64,000 nt of DNA from Plantibacter sp. ME-Dv--P-122b. Lineage in GTDB: Bacteria; Actinomycetota; Actinomycetes; Actinomycetales; Microbacteriaceae. Made by a program: the position numbers and the translations under genes. Under the pieces are notes generated by a model. That model was given only the letters and a program-made list of their open reading frames with translations, ran no database searches and was not told the origin of the DNA. The stretch spans positions 868,001 through 932,000 of the forward strand of contig NZ_JARVSC010000003.1 in assembly GCF_030209375.1 (NCBI RefSeq), in the 5' to 3' direction. Shown in pieces: positions 41,898-50,531 of this stretch (its first letter is position 1; every line of letters starts with the position of its first letter).

Positions 41898-42554
41898 TCA
41901 GCGGGTGCGGAAGAGACCCGCGCGCTGGGCCGCGGCGATCGCCGCCGAGCGGTTCGACACGTCGAGCTTCGTGTAGATGTGGGCGAGGTGCGACTTCACC
42001 GTCGTCTCCCCGACGTGCAGTCGCCCGGCGATCTCGAGGTTGGTGAGCCCCTCGGCCGCCCGCGCGAGCACCTCGATCTCCCGCGCGCTCAGCGCCTGCT
42101 GGGGCGCGCTCACCCGAGCGACCAGCCGGGTCGCCACGGCCGGCCCGAGCACCGAGTTCCCGCCGGCCGCCGAGCGGATGCCGTCGATCAGGTCCTCCGG
42201 GGCGGCGTCCTTCAACAGATACCCCGCGGCTCCGGCTTCGATCGCGCCGAGGATGTCGGCGTCGGAGTCGTAGTTCGTCAGCACGAGGACCGACGGACCG
42301 CCAGCCAGCGACGCGATCTCCCTCGTCGCATCGATCCCCGTCGGACCGTCGCCGAAGCTCAGGTCCATGAGGACGAGGTCCGCGCCGGGTGCGGCGGCAA
42401 CGGCCTCGGCTGCGGTCGACGCGGTCCCGACCACCTCGATGTCGGCGATCGGCGCGAGCACCGCGAGGAGTCCGGCTCGGACGATCGGGTGGTCGTCCGC
42501 CACCACGACCCGGATGACCGTCGGTTCCCCGGCATCGGTCGCATCGTCACGCAC
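41898..42554 (-). CDS. NarL/LuxR-type response regulator
   Basis: A 218-residue regulator. The receiver domain (about 13-130) has VVVADDHPIVRAGLLAVL with the acidic pair and LVLMDLSF with the phosphoacceptor Asp; the T/S and K positions are in VLVLTNYDS and GYLLKDAA. A LuxR-type HTH follows: LSAREIEVLARAAEGLTNLE, IAGRLHVGETTVKSHLAHIY. GTG at 42554, inside the kinase end by 8 nt, follows AAGGGGA. Confidence 0.94.
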   Translation of the reverse strand: MRDDATDAGEPTVIRVVVADDHPIVRAGLLAVLAPIADIEVVGTASTAAEAVAAAPGADLVLMDLSFGDGPTGIDATREIASLAGGPSVLVLTNYDSDADILGAIEAGAAGYLLKDAAPEDLIDGIRSAAGGNSVLGPAVATRLVARVSAPQQALSAREIEVLARAAEGLTNLEIAGRLHVGETTVKSHLAHIYTKLDVSNRSAAIAAAQRAGLFRTR

Positions 42555-43812
42555 GGACGTCCCCTTTTCCTCCTGGTGCCGCGAACCGCACGGTGATGGT
42601 CGTACCGGCGCCCGGCGCGCTGCGCACCTCGACCTCGCCACCCAGTTCGGTGATGCGACGTCGCATGGACATCATGCCGAACGATCCGCCCGCAGTGCGC
42701 TCGGCGACCCTCGCCGGATCGAACCCCACCCCGTCGTCGTCGATGTCGAGGATGACCTCCTCGTCGAGGTAGGTGAGGGTGACGTCCGCCCGGCTCGCTC
42801 CGGCATGCCGGACGACGTTCGCGAGACTGCTCTGCGCGGCCCGGAGGAGCGCGGTCGTCACCGGCGTGCCGAGGACGAACGCATCGCCGGTGACCGTCGT
42901 GGAGACCGGCGTGCCGCTCTGGGCGGTCGTCGTCTCGGCGAGCCGCCCGAGCGCGTCCGCGATCGTCGCACCCACCAACGCCGGCGGGCTCAGCTCGTCG
43001 ATGAGGCTGCGCGTCTCGGCGAGGGCCGTCGCTGCGGCGTCCCGGGCCAGCCCGATGTGCGAACGCAGCTGCTCCGTGCCCGGCTGCTCGACGGCGGAGC
43101 GTTCGGCCGCATGCAGGAGCAGTTGGATGCTCGACAGGGCCTGGGCGACCGTGTCGTGGAGGTCGGCGGCGAGGCGCTCCCGCTCCGCCAGCTTGCCCGC
43201 CTGCCGGCCCCGCTCGGCGAGCTCCTCGCGTGCCGCGACGAGCTCGGCGATGAGTCGCTCCCGCTCGGCCGCCTCCCGGGCCAGCGCCTCGTAGCCGAGT
43301 CCGATCGCGACGGCCACGGCCGCACCGACGAGCGGGCCCACGACTCCCCCGACGCTGAAGCCGGCGTGCAGACCGATCGCGACGACCGCGGCGATGGTGG
43401 CGATCACGACGGCGGGCACCGCGACGGCCCTGGGGAGGAGGTGCAGATAGAGGAAGAACAACGGGAAGACGAGGTAGGCGGCATCCGGGCTGAGCAGCAC
43501 GAGGACCACCCACTCGACGCTGAGCACCACCAGCCAGGCGAGGACCGACACCCGACCTCGACGCACGCCCGCCGGCGCGGTGGCGCGATCGGTCCCTCCG
43601 GTGGCGGCCACTGCACGGCGGACCCGACCGCCGAGGATCGCGCCAGCGGCATAGGTGAGCAGCATGACGACGGCGAGGACGATCGCTGCGAGGGCCGCCC
43701 GGCCACCGACCGAGACGGATCGCGCGATCACGAGCACGATGAGTGCCGCGACGAGGCCGTGGAGGCCGAGTTGCAGGCCGGTGAACACGGGGCTGAGTGC
43801 CGAGTGCTTCAT
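42547..43812 (-). CDS. NarL-type sensor histidine kinase
   Basis: A 421-residue membrane kinase. Five or so helices lie in the first 200 residues, followed by a coiled coil and the HisKA_3 block ERERLAADLHDTVAQALSSI with the phosphohistidine. The ATPase domain has VVRHAGASRADVTL (N-box), DIDDDGVGFDP (G1) and GSFGMMSMRRRI. No periplasmic sensor domain, so the signal is probably sensed within the membrane. ATG at 43812 with TACGCT 6 nt upstream. Divergent from an ABC exporter it may control. Confidence 0.93.
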   Translation of the reverse strand: MKHSALSPVFTGLQLGLHGLVAALIVLVIARSVSVGGRAALAAIVLAVVMLLTYAAGAILGGRVRRAVAATGGTDRATAPAGVRRGRVSVLAWLVVLSVEWVVLVLLSPDAAYLVFPLFFLYLHLLPRAVAVPAVVIATIAAVVAIGLHAGFSVGGVVGPLVGAAVAVAIGLGYEALAREAAERERLIAELVAAREELAERGRQAGKLAERERLAADLHDTVAQALSSIQLLLHAAERSAVEQPGTEQLRSHIGLARDAAATALAETRSLIDELSPPALVGATIADALGRLAETTTAQSGTPVSTTVTGDAFVLGTPVTTALLRAAQSSLANVVRHAGASRADVTLTYLDEEVILDIDDDGVGFDPARVAERTAGGSFGMMSMRRRITELGGEVEVRSAPGAGTTITVRFAAPGGKGDVRA

Positions 43813-43818
43813 CCGCCC

Positions 43819-43824
43819 AGCGTA
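43819..43824 (-). promoter_or_regulatory. -10 hexamer TACGCT for the kinase-regulator operon
   Basis: Minus-strand TACGCT, GGGCGG, ATG. The remaining 160 bases to the ABC permease gene hold no frame of note. Confidence 0.55.
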
Positions 43825-43988
43825 CGGCGGGGATCGTCCTCGCGAATCATCAGAAAGGTGGAACGTCGCCTCCACCTGACCGCGCCGGAGGACCGTCCCG
43901 TCCGACGATGCCCGGCGTCGGCGACACGACGAGGCTGGAATCCTGCCGCACCACGGAGACGCCGTCGGGCGGCTGACAAGGAGTCCCC

Positions 43989-45074
43989 ATGTTCGTCGCC
44001 TGGCGCGACATGCGCTTCGCCACCGGTCGCTTCGTGCTGATCGGGGCGGTCGTCGCCCTCATCACCCTGCTCGTCGGATTCCTCAGCGGCCTCACCGCGG
44101 GACTGGCGAACCAGAACATCTCGGCGATCACCGGGCTGGGTGCGTCGAGCATCGTCCTCGCGGCCCCGTCCGACGGCGAGCAGGCGACGTTCGCGGACTC
44201 CACGATCGGCGCGGACGCGGCCACCACGTGGGCTGCGGTCCCCGGGGTGGACGGCGTCCAGGAGCTCGGCATCAGCCAGACGCGGATGACCACGGACGAT
44301 GCACGCACCTCCGTGGCACTGTTCGGGATCAGCGGTGACGCCGTCGCGGGTCGCGCCGCCGACGTGCCCACCGACGGGACCGTCCGCCTGAGTCGGACCG
44401 CCGCGGAGGCCCTCCACGTCTCCCGAGGAGACACCGTCTCGATCGGTGGCAGCGACCTCGAGGTCGAATCGGTCGTCGACGACCAGTGGTACAGCCACAC
44501 GACGGTCGTCTGGACGAGCCTGTCGGACTGGCGGTCGCTGCAGGCCGCGCAAGGGTCCCCCGGCGACGGAGCGACCGCGCTCGCCATCACCGGGAACCCG
44601 AGCGCCGATGCGGTGGCGGAAGCGGAGCAGGCCACCGGCACGGTGTCGAAGGACGTCCTGGCGTCCCTGCTCGCGATCGGCTCGTTCCGCTCCGAGATCG
44701 GATCGCTCCTCCTCATGGTCGCCATGCTGTTCGGGATCTCCGCGCTCGTCATCGGAGCCTTCTTCACGGTGTGGACCATGCAGCGCGCGGGCGACGTGGC
44801 GATCCTCAAAGCGCTGGGCGCGACGACCCGTCGGCTGTCGCTCGATGCGCTCGGCCAGGCCCTCGTCCTCCTCGTCCTCGGCGTCGGACTCGGCATCGGC
44901 ATCACCGCCGCACTCGGTTCCGCGGCTGGCACGGCGCTGCCCTTCGTACTCAGCCCACTGAAGACGCTCGTGCCCGGGGTGATCATGATCGCCCTCGGCT
45001 TGATCGGCGCAGCGTTCGCCCTGCGGTCCATCCTCTCGGCCGACCCGTTGACCGCGCTCGGCGGCAACCGGTGA
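43989..45074 (+). CDS. ABC transporter permease (FtsX/MacB type)
   Basis: A 361-residue membrane protein: one helix at about 15-37, a large extracytoplasmic region (about 40-230), then three helices in the C-terminal FtsX domain, with IGSLLLMVAMLFGISALVIG, KALGATTRRLSLDAL and PLTALGGNR at the end. This is the plan of MacB/DevC-type export permeases. The ATG follows AAGGAG. The ATP-binding subunit gene is next, 61 bases on. Confidence 0.92.
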   Translation: MFVAWRDMRFATGRFVLIGAVVALITLLVGFLSGLTAGLANQNISAITGLGASSIVLAAPSDGEQATFADSTIGADAATTWAAVPGVDGVQELGISQTRMTTDDARTSVALFGISGDAVAGRAADVPTDGTVRLSRTAAEALHVSRGDTVSIGGSDLEVESVVDDQWYSHTTVVWTSLSDWRSLQAAQGSPGDGATALAITGNPSADAVAEAEQATGTVSKDVLASLLAIGSFRSEIGSLLLMVAMLFGISALVIGAFFTVWTMQRAGDVAILKALGATTRRLSLDALGQALVLLVLGVGLGIGITAALGSAAGTALPFVLSPLKTLVPGVIMIALGLIGAAFALRSILSADPLTALGGNR

Positions 45075-45135
45075 ACGCGCACGCCCTTCCCGCATCCTTC
45101 CTCGCACCCACCCTCGTCACCATCGGAGTCACCGC

Positions 45136-45840
45136 ATGATCTCGCTCACCGACGTCACCCTCACCTTCCCCGACGGTGACCACCGCGTCACCGCCGTCGA
45201 CCACGCGACCCTCACCGTCCCGGCCGGGACCGTCACAGCGCTCACCGGGCCCTCGGGCTCCGGGAAGTCGAGCGTGCTCGCCGTCGCGGCCGGCCTCATC
45301 CGGCCCGACAGCGGCCTCGTGGAGGTGGCCGGGGTCGACGTCACCTCCCTCGACCGCCGTGCGGCCTCCGACTTCCGCCGCACGAGGCTCGGCATCGTGT
45401 TCCAGCAGGCCAACCTGCTGCCGTCGCTCACGGCCCTCGAGCAGCTGTGCGTCCTCGGGACGCTCGGCGGCCGCACGTCGCGGGCTGACCGGACGCGCAC
45501 CCGCGAGCGGGCAGCGATGCTGCTCGCCGCGGTTGGACTCGCCGACCAGGCCGGCAAGCGGCCGCACCAGCTCTCCGGTGGTCAGCGGCAGCGGGTCAAC
45601 ATCGCGCGCGCCCTCATGAACGAGCCCGACGCCCTCGTCGTGGACGAGCCGACCAGTGCCCTCGACCACGAGCGGGGATCCGCGATCATCGAGCTCATCC
45701 TCGAACTCACCACGACCTCGGGCGCCGCGACGTTGCTGGTCACCCACGACCGGAGCCACCTCGACCGGATGGACCAGGTGCTCGTCATGGAGGACGGCCG
45801 GCTCAGCGCCGCCGCCGACGCGCTGTCCCTGCGGTCCTGA
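45136..45840 (+). CDS. ABC transporter ATP-binding protein (LolD/MacB type)
   Basis: A 234-residue ATPase. Walker A is GPSGSGKSS (about 37-45), the Q-loop is in IVFQQANLLPSLTALEQL, the signature is LSGGQRQRV, Walker B is ALVVDEPTSALD and the switch is VTHDRS. The short Q-loop-to-signature spacing is that of the MacB/LolD group that pairs with FtsX-type permeases. It works with the preceding permease to export an unknown amphiphile or peptide. Confidence 0.95.
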   Translation: MISLTDVTLTFPDGDHRVTAVDHATLTVPAGTVTALTGPSGSGKSSVLAVAAGLIRPDSGLVEVAGVDVTSLDRRAASDFRRTRLGIVFQQANLLPSLTALEQLCVLGTLGGRTSRADRTRTRERAAMLLAAVGLADQAGKRPHQLSGGQRQRVNIARALMNEPDALVVDEPTSALDHERGSAIIELILELTTTSGAATLLVTHDRSHLDRMDQVLVMEDGRLSAAADALSLRS

Positions 45841-45891
45841 GGTCCACCGTCGCCCGGCGGTAGGGTGAGGTCACGTCGAGAGAGGACCGCC

Positions 45892-46293
45892 ATGCGCCGT
45901 GCCGCCCGTGGGCTGACCGTGATCGCGATCGTCGGAGCCGTGCTCGGCATGAGTGCCTGCACCGGTGGTGGGGACGCTCCTTCCGGTCAGAGCTCCCCGA
46001 GCGAGGCCGGCGTGATCGCACCCGTCATCGTGCAGCTCGTCGATCAGGACGGTCGCACGGTCACCGTCGACCTCGACAACGTCGTGGACCTCGTCGCCGT
46101 CGATCCGACCGTGTGGTCCGCGGAGATCGAGGATCGGTCGATCGCGGAGTACGTGCCGGGCGGATCCCGCGGCGGCGCGTCCTTCAACCCCGGTCTGCAG
46201 CCGCTCGAGGTCGGGAGCACGACGGTGACGCTGACGAACAGCTCCGACGATTCGACCGTCGTCCTCACACTCGAGGTCGTCGACCGATCCTGA
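45892..46293 (+). CDS. Putative lipoprotein
   Basis: A 133-residue exported protein. The signal peptide ends with the lipobox LGMSAC, giving lipidation at Cys23, followed by a Gly/Ser/Pro linker. The mature part is mostly beta, with VIVQLVDQDGRTVTVDLDNV and STTVTLTNSSDDSTVVLTLE, which recalls small Ig-like domains. ATG at 45892 follows GAGAGAGG. It is 51 bases after the ABC genes and could be an accessory part of that exporter, though a TAGGGT at 45861 suggests its own promoter. Confidence 0.82.
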   Translation: MRRAARGLTVIAIVGAVLGMSACTGGGDAPSGQSSPSEAGVIAPVIVQLVDQDGRTVTVDLDNVVDLVAVDPTVWSAEIEDRSIAEYVPGGSRGGASFNPGLQPLEVGSTTVTLTNSSDDSTVVLTLEVVDRS

Positions 46294-46323
46294 GCCGGGG
46301 ACGCTCGGACGACCCGAACCTGC

Positions 46324-46376
46324 CCTTGAGCCTGTCGAAGGGCGCACCCACCCCGGTCCCTGAGCCTGTCGAAGGG
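46324..46376 (-). repeat. Two direct copies of the 19-bp element
   Basis: CTTGAGCCTGTCGAAGGG-type copy at 46324-46342 and a full CCCTGAGCCTGTCGAAGGG at 46358-46376, 34 bases apart, between the convergent lipoprotein and ppnP genes. Confidence 0.9.
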
Positions 46377-46379
46377 CGT

Positions 46380-46676
46380 TCAGATGTTGAGGTAGCGGCA
46401 GAGGTACGCGGTCGTGACCTCGACCTCGACCTGGAAGCTGCTGCTCCCCGGGACACTGAACTGCGCGTCGGGCCCGAAGTCCTGCCAGGCACTCGTGTTC
46501 GGCAGCAACACGCGGAGCTTGCCGGAGATCACCGACATCTCCTCGGCCTTGCCCGTGGTGAAGGTGTACTCCCCCGGCTCCATCACTCCGACGCTGGCCG
46601 ACTCCGCACCGGGCTCGTTCGTGGTGAAGCCGATCGACTTCACGTTGCCGTCGAAGTACTCGTTGCTCGTCAGCAT
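46380..46676 (-). CDS. ppnP: Pyrimidine/purine nucleoside phosphorylase
   Basis: A 98-residue cupin-like enzyme, the PpnP family (formerly DUF1255), which phosphorolyses a broad set of nucleosides. It has the family start NEYFDGNVKSIGF and the central VGVMEPGEYTFTTGKAEEMS, ending YLCRYLN. The ATG at 46676 has GAGAGG 7 nt upstream; a longer start near 46727 would run into thiD. It follows the thiamine operon by 47 bases, so readthrough is possible. Confidence 0.93.
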   Translation of the reverse strand: MLTSNEYFDGNVKSIGFTTNEPGAESASVGVMEPGEYTFTTGKAEEMSVISGKLRVLLPNTSAWQDFGPDAQFSVPGSSSFQVEVEVTTAYLCRYLNI

Positions 46677-46723
46677 CAGGGGCCTCTCGTCGTGGTCCGG
46701 GATCGCGGCGGCGGATCCGGCCT

Positions 46724-48292
46724 TCATCGTATCGGCTCGGCGAAGAACGCCTCCTCGTGTGCCGCCGACGCCAGGAACGCCCGTCGCATCGTGTCGCGGC
46801 CGGTCTCGTCCGCGCGAGCTGCCGCCCCGGCGACGATCTCGATCGCCCGGGCGTTCGCGGTCGCGAAGGCGGGGTCGGCGTAGGTGTCGAGCCACGCCGC
46901 GAAGGGGTGCTCCGCGTGCGATGCGCTGACGAGCCGTTCACCGAGATCCTGGTAGATCCAGTAGCAGGGCAACACGGCGGCGACCACCCGCCCGTAGTCG
47001 CCGTCGACCGTCGCCGCGTGCAGGTGGTCGAGGTACGCCGTGGTCGTCACCGACGGTTCCACGTTCATACCGCTGACGGCATACGTACTGAGCCAGGTGC
47101 GGTGCAGCTCCATCTCGGCCTCGATCGAGCCCGCCGCGCCGGTCGCCCAGAACACCTGTTCCTCGGCCGTCGGCGCCAAGGCACTCGCTCTCGCGAGGAC
47201 CCGCGAGTAGGCCCGCAGGTAGATCGCGTCCTGCTGCAGGTACCAGGCGAACCGGGCAGGGTCGAGGGTGCCGTCCGCGAGCGTCGTCACGAACGGCAGG
47301 TCGTCGATCCTGGCCCGCACCTCCGCGATGTCCTCCCACCAGCCCGTGAGGATGCCGGTGCCGTCCTGGCGACCCGATGCCATCCCGGCCGACGCCCAGA
47401 GCTCGGCGAAGTGGCTGATCGGGCCGTTGCCCGAGCCGACCTCGAGCGCGTCCGCGTGCCGGAGGCTCGACGTGAGCCACGACTTCGCCTCGCCGAGCGC
47501 CTCGGTCCAAGACCCCGAACGGACGACGAGGGTGGCCATCGCGCTCGACAAGGAGCACCCGGTCCCGTGGGTGTTCCGTGTATCGACTCGAAGACCGTCG
47601 AACTCGACGAGTGATCGGTCGTCGCCCAGACCACCCGCGGCGTCGACGAGCGCATCCGGGCACGCGGTCGTCCCCGTCAGGTGCCCGCCCTTCACGAGCA
47701 CGATCACGCCCGCCTGCGCCGACACCCGCTCCGCCTGGGCGAGTGCGTCGGCCCAGCTCGTCGCCACCGGTTCGTCCGCCAACACGGCGAGCTCCGGCAG
47801 GTTCGGGGTGACGAGGTCGACGTGTGGCAGGAGCGCGCGCATGGCCGCCTCGGCGTCGCGGTGGAGGAGGCGGTCGCCGCTCGTCGCCACCATCACCGGG
47901 TCGAGGACGACGGGTCCGGTCACCGTCTCCTGCAGCCAGGTCGACACGGTGTCGATGATCGCGACGTCGCCCAGCATCCCGATCTTGACCGCGTCGATCA
48001 CCACGTCGTCCGCGACCGCGTCCAACTGCTCGCGGAGGAACCCGACGGGCGGGGTGTGCACGGATCGGACGCCCCGGGTGTTCTGCGCGACGAGTGCGGT
48101 GACGACCGCCATGCCGTATCCGCCGTTCGCGGCGATGCTCTTGAGGTCGGCCTGGATCCCGGCACCACCGGTCGGGTCGGTCCCGGCGATGCTCAGTACC
48201 CGGGGTGTCTCGCGGATCGTGACGGGTCGTCGACCGTGCACCCGGTCCGAGGTCGACGCCGCCGGAGTCGTCGTCTGTTCCACGGCGCTCAT
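46724..48292 (-). CDS. thiD: ThiD-TenA fusion: HMP(-P) kinase and thiaminase II-like domain
   Basis: A 522-residue two-domain enzyme. The N-terminal ribokinase-like ThiD (about 25-285) has SIAGTDPTGGAGIQADLKSI, VLDPVMVATSG and THGTGCSLSSAMA with the catalytic Cys/Gly region. The C-terminal TenA domain (about 305-522) has FAWYLQQDAIYLRAYSRVLA, LPCYWIYQDLGERL with the likely nucleophile Cys, and the late EEAFF. ThiD phosphorylates hydroxymethylpyrimidine twice; TenA frees it from degraded thiamine. Together they recycle the pyrimidine half. Start overlaps thiE by 4 nt. Confidence 0.94.
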   Translation of the reverse strand: MSAVEQTTTPAASTSDRVHGRRPVTIRETPRVLSIAGTDPTGGAGIQADLKSIAANGGYGMAVVTALVAQNTRGVRSVHTPPVGFLREQLDAVADDVVIDAVKIGMLGDVAIIDTVSTWLQETVTGPVVLDPVMVATSGDRLLHRDAEAAMRALLPHVDLVTPNLPELAVLADEPVATSWADALAQAERVSAQAGVIVLVKGGHLTGTTACPDALVDAAGGLGDDRSLVEFDGLRVDTRNTHGTGCSLSSAMATLVVRSGSWTEALGEAKSWLTSSLRHADALEVGSGNGPISHFAELWASAGMASGRQDGTGILTGWWEDIAEVRARIDDLPFVTTLADGTLDPARFAWYLQQDAIYLRAYSRVLARASALAPTAEEQVFWATGAAGSIEAEMELHRTWLSTYAVSGMNVEPSVTTTAYLDHLHAATVDGDYGRVVAAVLPCYWIYQDLGERLVSASHAEHPFAAWLDTYADPAFATANARAIEIVAGAAARADETGRDTMRRAFLASAAHEEAFFAEPIR

Positions 48293-48999
48293 GCCGAGAC
48301 CTCGGTCCAGGCCGCGCGGAACGCCCGTGCGGCATCAGCCGGATCGTCGGCGGCGCAGATGGCGGAGACCACGGCGAGCCCGGCGGCACCGGCGGCGTGG
48401 AGCTCTGCCGTGTCCTCCAGCGAGACACCGCCGATCGCGACGCACGGGAGCGGGGTCGCGGCGGCGATGGCGGCGAACCCCGCGACGCCCAGCGGCTCCG
48501 GGTGGTCCGGCTTGGTCGTCGTCGGGCGGATGACACCGACGCCCAGGTAGTCGACCGTCCCGGGTTGCAGTGCTGCGACCGCAGCGAGGTGCGCCGGGGT
48601 GTTCGCCGTCAGCCCCACGACGGCGGCCTGCCCCACGATGCGACGCACGGCGTCGACGGGGAGATCGCTCTGACCCACGTGGACGCCGTGGACGACGGCG
48701 CCGGCAGAACGGGCGGCGAGGAAGACGTCGACCCGGTCGTCGATGAGGAGCAGCGCCCGACCGGCGACGACCTCCGCCGCGCGCACGGTCAGGTCGAACA
48801 GCTCTCGCGCCGATGCGGTCTTCTCCCGCAGCTGGACTGCGGTCACCCCGCCGTCGACGGCTCGGCGCACGACGTCGAGGACACCGCGATCACCGCTCGC
48901 CGAAGCATCCGTGACGAGGTAGGTGGCGATGCCGCGGCGCACGAGCTCGGCGTGCGAACGGGCCGCGAGGACCCGGTCCGCGGTGGTCGAGGCGCTCAC
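48289..48999 (-). CDS. thiE: Thiamine-phosphate synthase
   Basis: TIM-barrel enzyme joining HMP-PP and thiazole phosphate, 236 residues. Visible landmarks are [12 protein letters not shown] (diphosphate-binding region), [25 protein letters not shown] and [15 protein letters not shown], close to the C-terminal CVAIGGVS. An N-terminal extension of about 20 residues precedes the first strand. ATGA overlap on both sides ties it to thiM and thiD. Confidence 0.95.
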   Translation of the reverse strand: MSASTTADRVLAARSHAELVRRGIATYLVTDASASGDRGVLDVVRRAVDGGVTAVQLREKTASARELFDLTVRAAEVVAGRALLLIDDRVDVFLAARSAGAVVHGVHVGQSDLPVDAVRRIVGQAAVVGLTANTPAHLAAVAALQPGTVDYLGVGVIRPTTTKPDHPEPLGVAGFAAIAAATPLPCVAIGGVSLEDTAELHAAGAAGLAVVSAICAADDPADAARAFRAAWTEVSA

Positions 49000-49847
49000 G
49001 CGATCACCGCCAGGGTACGGACGGTGTCGGCGTCGAGGAGGTGGAGGTGGTCGAGGAAGGCGGGAGCGAACGAGCCGGGGCCCCGGGTCTCCGCAGCCGC
49101 CAGCTGCGCGGCGACCGTGTACGCGGTGGTCGCCGCGACCGTCGTCAGCAGCCGGTCGTCGTCGAGTGACGCGAAGGCGGCGAGTACGGCCCCGAGGGCA
49201 CAGCCACCGCCCGTCACGAGGGTGAGCCAGGCGTGTCCGTTCGAACAGCGGACGATCCGCTCACCGTCGGTGATGACGTCCGTCGGGCCGGAGATCGCGA
49301 CGACGGCACCCGAGGTGCGGGCGATCGCAGTGGCCGCCTCGATCGCGCTGTCGACCGAGTCGGTGCTGTCGACCCCGCGACCGCCGGCGCCCAGTCCCGC
49401 GAGCGCGATGATCTCGCTGGCGTTGCCGCGGACGATCGTCGGCCGGAGAGCGAGGAGGTCGGATGCGAGCGCCGTCCGCACCGGCAGGAAGCCGACGGCG
49501 ACGGGGTCGAGCACCCACGGGGTGCCGGCGTCGTTCGCGGCGGTGGCGGCTTCGACCATGGCGTCGCGCTGCTCCGCCTGCGGCGTCCCGAGGTTGAGGA
49601 GCACCCCGGAGGCGATGCGGGCGAACGGTCCGGCCTCGGTGGGGATGTCGGTCATCGCCGGGGCGGCGCCGACGGCGAGCAGGACGTTCGCGGTGAAGCC
49701 CGTCACCACGGCGTTCGTGATCGATTGGACGAGCGGCGTGCGCTCGCGCAGGCGGTCGAGGAGGACCCCCGAGGCGCTCGCGTACTCGCCGACGGACGGC
49801 TCGTCGGTGGACGGGTGGGCAGACTGCTGCGGTGTGCGAATGCTCAT
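48996..49847 (-). CDS. thiM: Hydroxyethylthiazole kinase
   Basis: Ribokinase-like enzyme that phosphorylates the thiazole alcohol for salvage, 283 residues. [20 protein letters not shown] starts the fold; [10 protein letters not shown] and [15 protein letters not shown] (with the catalytic Cys in GGGC) follow. The ATG at 49847 is chosen because AAGGGA at the 3' end of the TPP riboswitch is its Shine-Dalgarno, 8 nt away. It is the first gene of the thiM-thiE-thiD/tenA operon. Confidence 0.95.
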   Translation of the reverse strand: MSIRTPQQSAHPSTDEPSVGEYASASGVLLDRLRERTPLVQSITNAVVTGFTANVLLAVGAAPAMTDIPTEAGPFARIASGVLLNLGTPQAEQRDAMVEAATAANDAGTPWVLDPVAVGFLPVRTALASDLLALRPTIVRGNASEIIALAGLGAGGRGVDSTDSVDSAIEAATAIARTSGAVVAISGPTDVITDGERIVRCSNGHAWLTLVTGGGCALGAVLAAFASLDDDRLLTTVAATTAYTVAAQLAAAETRGPGSFAPAFLDHLHLLDADTVRTLAVIA

Positions 49848-49852
49848 TCGCG

Positions 49853-49931
49853 ACATCCCTTCGCTCGGACTAACGAGATCAGGTTCGACGGGTGTGTTCT
49901 CAGCCGATCGTCGTGGGATCGGCACCCCGTG
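49853..49931 (-). promoter_or_regulatory. TPP riboswitch (THI box)
   Basis: Minus strand holds the conserved blocks in order: GGGGTGCC, GGCTGAGAA, ACCCGTCGAACCTGATC and GCGAAGGGATG. The last block carries the thiM Shine-Dalgarno, so TPP binding should hide it and stop translation. No terminator lies between it and thiM. Confidence 0.95.
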
Positions 49932-49943
49932 TCACTCGCGACC

Positions 49944-49949
49944 ACCCTA
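49944..49949 (-). promoter_or_regulatory. -10 hexamer TAGGGT of the thiamine operon
   Basis: Minus-strand TAGGGT; the start is expected about 7 nt on, a few bases before the riboswitch. Confidence 0.6.
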
Positions 49950-49999
49950 GCGGGTCGGTCCGGCTTCCCGTCCAGTGGGCGGGCGAGGATGATGGAGGG

Positions 50000-50521
50000 A
50001 TGGACTTCTTCGAGCTGGTCACCATCGTCTTCGAGGTCGCCGGTGTCGGGGCGATGGTCGTGGGCTTCGTGATCGCCGTCACGCTCTCGGCCCGCCTGTG
50101 GTGGAGCACACGCGACGGTGCACGGGCCTTCCGGATGCTGCGGGAGACGATCGGCTCGGTCATCCTGCTCGGGCTGGAGATCCTCGTGGCCGCCGACCTC
50201 GTGAAGACGGTCACGTCGACACCGTCGCTGACCGACGCACTCGTCCTCGCGATCATCGTCGTCATCCGCACCCTGCTGAGCTTCTCCCTCCAGATCGAGA
50301 TCGAGGGCACCCTCCCCTGGAGGCGCCTGGCGACGACCGGCCCGCAGCTGTTCGACCGTGCCGTCAAGCGCGGCGGCGAACGCACCCGACGTCGCGCCGA
50401 GGAACAGGACGCCTCGGTCCAGGATCTCGAACCCTCCGGTTCGATGCCGGCACCGACGGTCACGGCGCAGACCAGCCCCGACGATGAGGACGGCTTCCCC
50501 GAGCTCCGCAGTCGCAGCTAG
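50000..50521 (+). CDS. DUF1622 family membrane protein
   Basis: A 173-residue membrane protein with three helices (about 7-30, 50-68, 78-98) and a charged cytosolic tail. ETIGSVILLGLEILVAADLV followed by IVVIRTLLSFSLQIEIEGTL is the DUF1622 signature. Function unknown. Tail from 115 is rich in Arg, Glu and Pro and likely disordered. It is divergent from the thiamine operon and convergent with the HAD gene by 10 bases. Start ATG at 50000 has GAGG 11 nt upstream. Confidence 0.88.
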   Translation: MDFFELVTIVFEVAGVGAMVVGFVIAVTLSARLWWSTRDGARAFRMLRETIGSVILLGLEILVAADLVKTVTSTPSLTDALVLAIIVVIRTLLSFSLQIEIEGTLPWRRLATTGPQLFDRAVKRGGERTRRRAEEQDASVQDLEPSGSMPAPTVTAQTSPDDEDGFPELRSRS

Positions 50522-50531
50522 TGCGGCGCGG

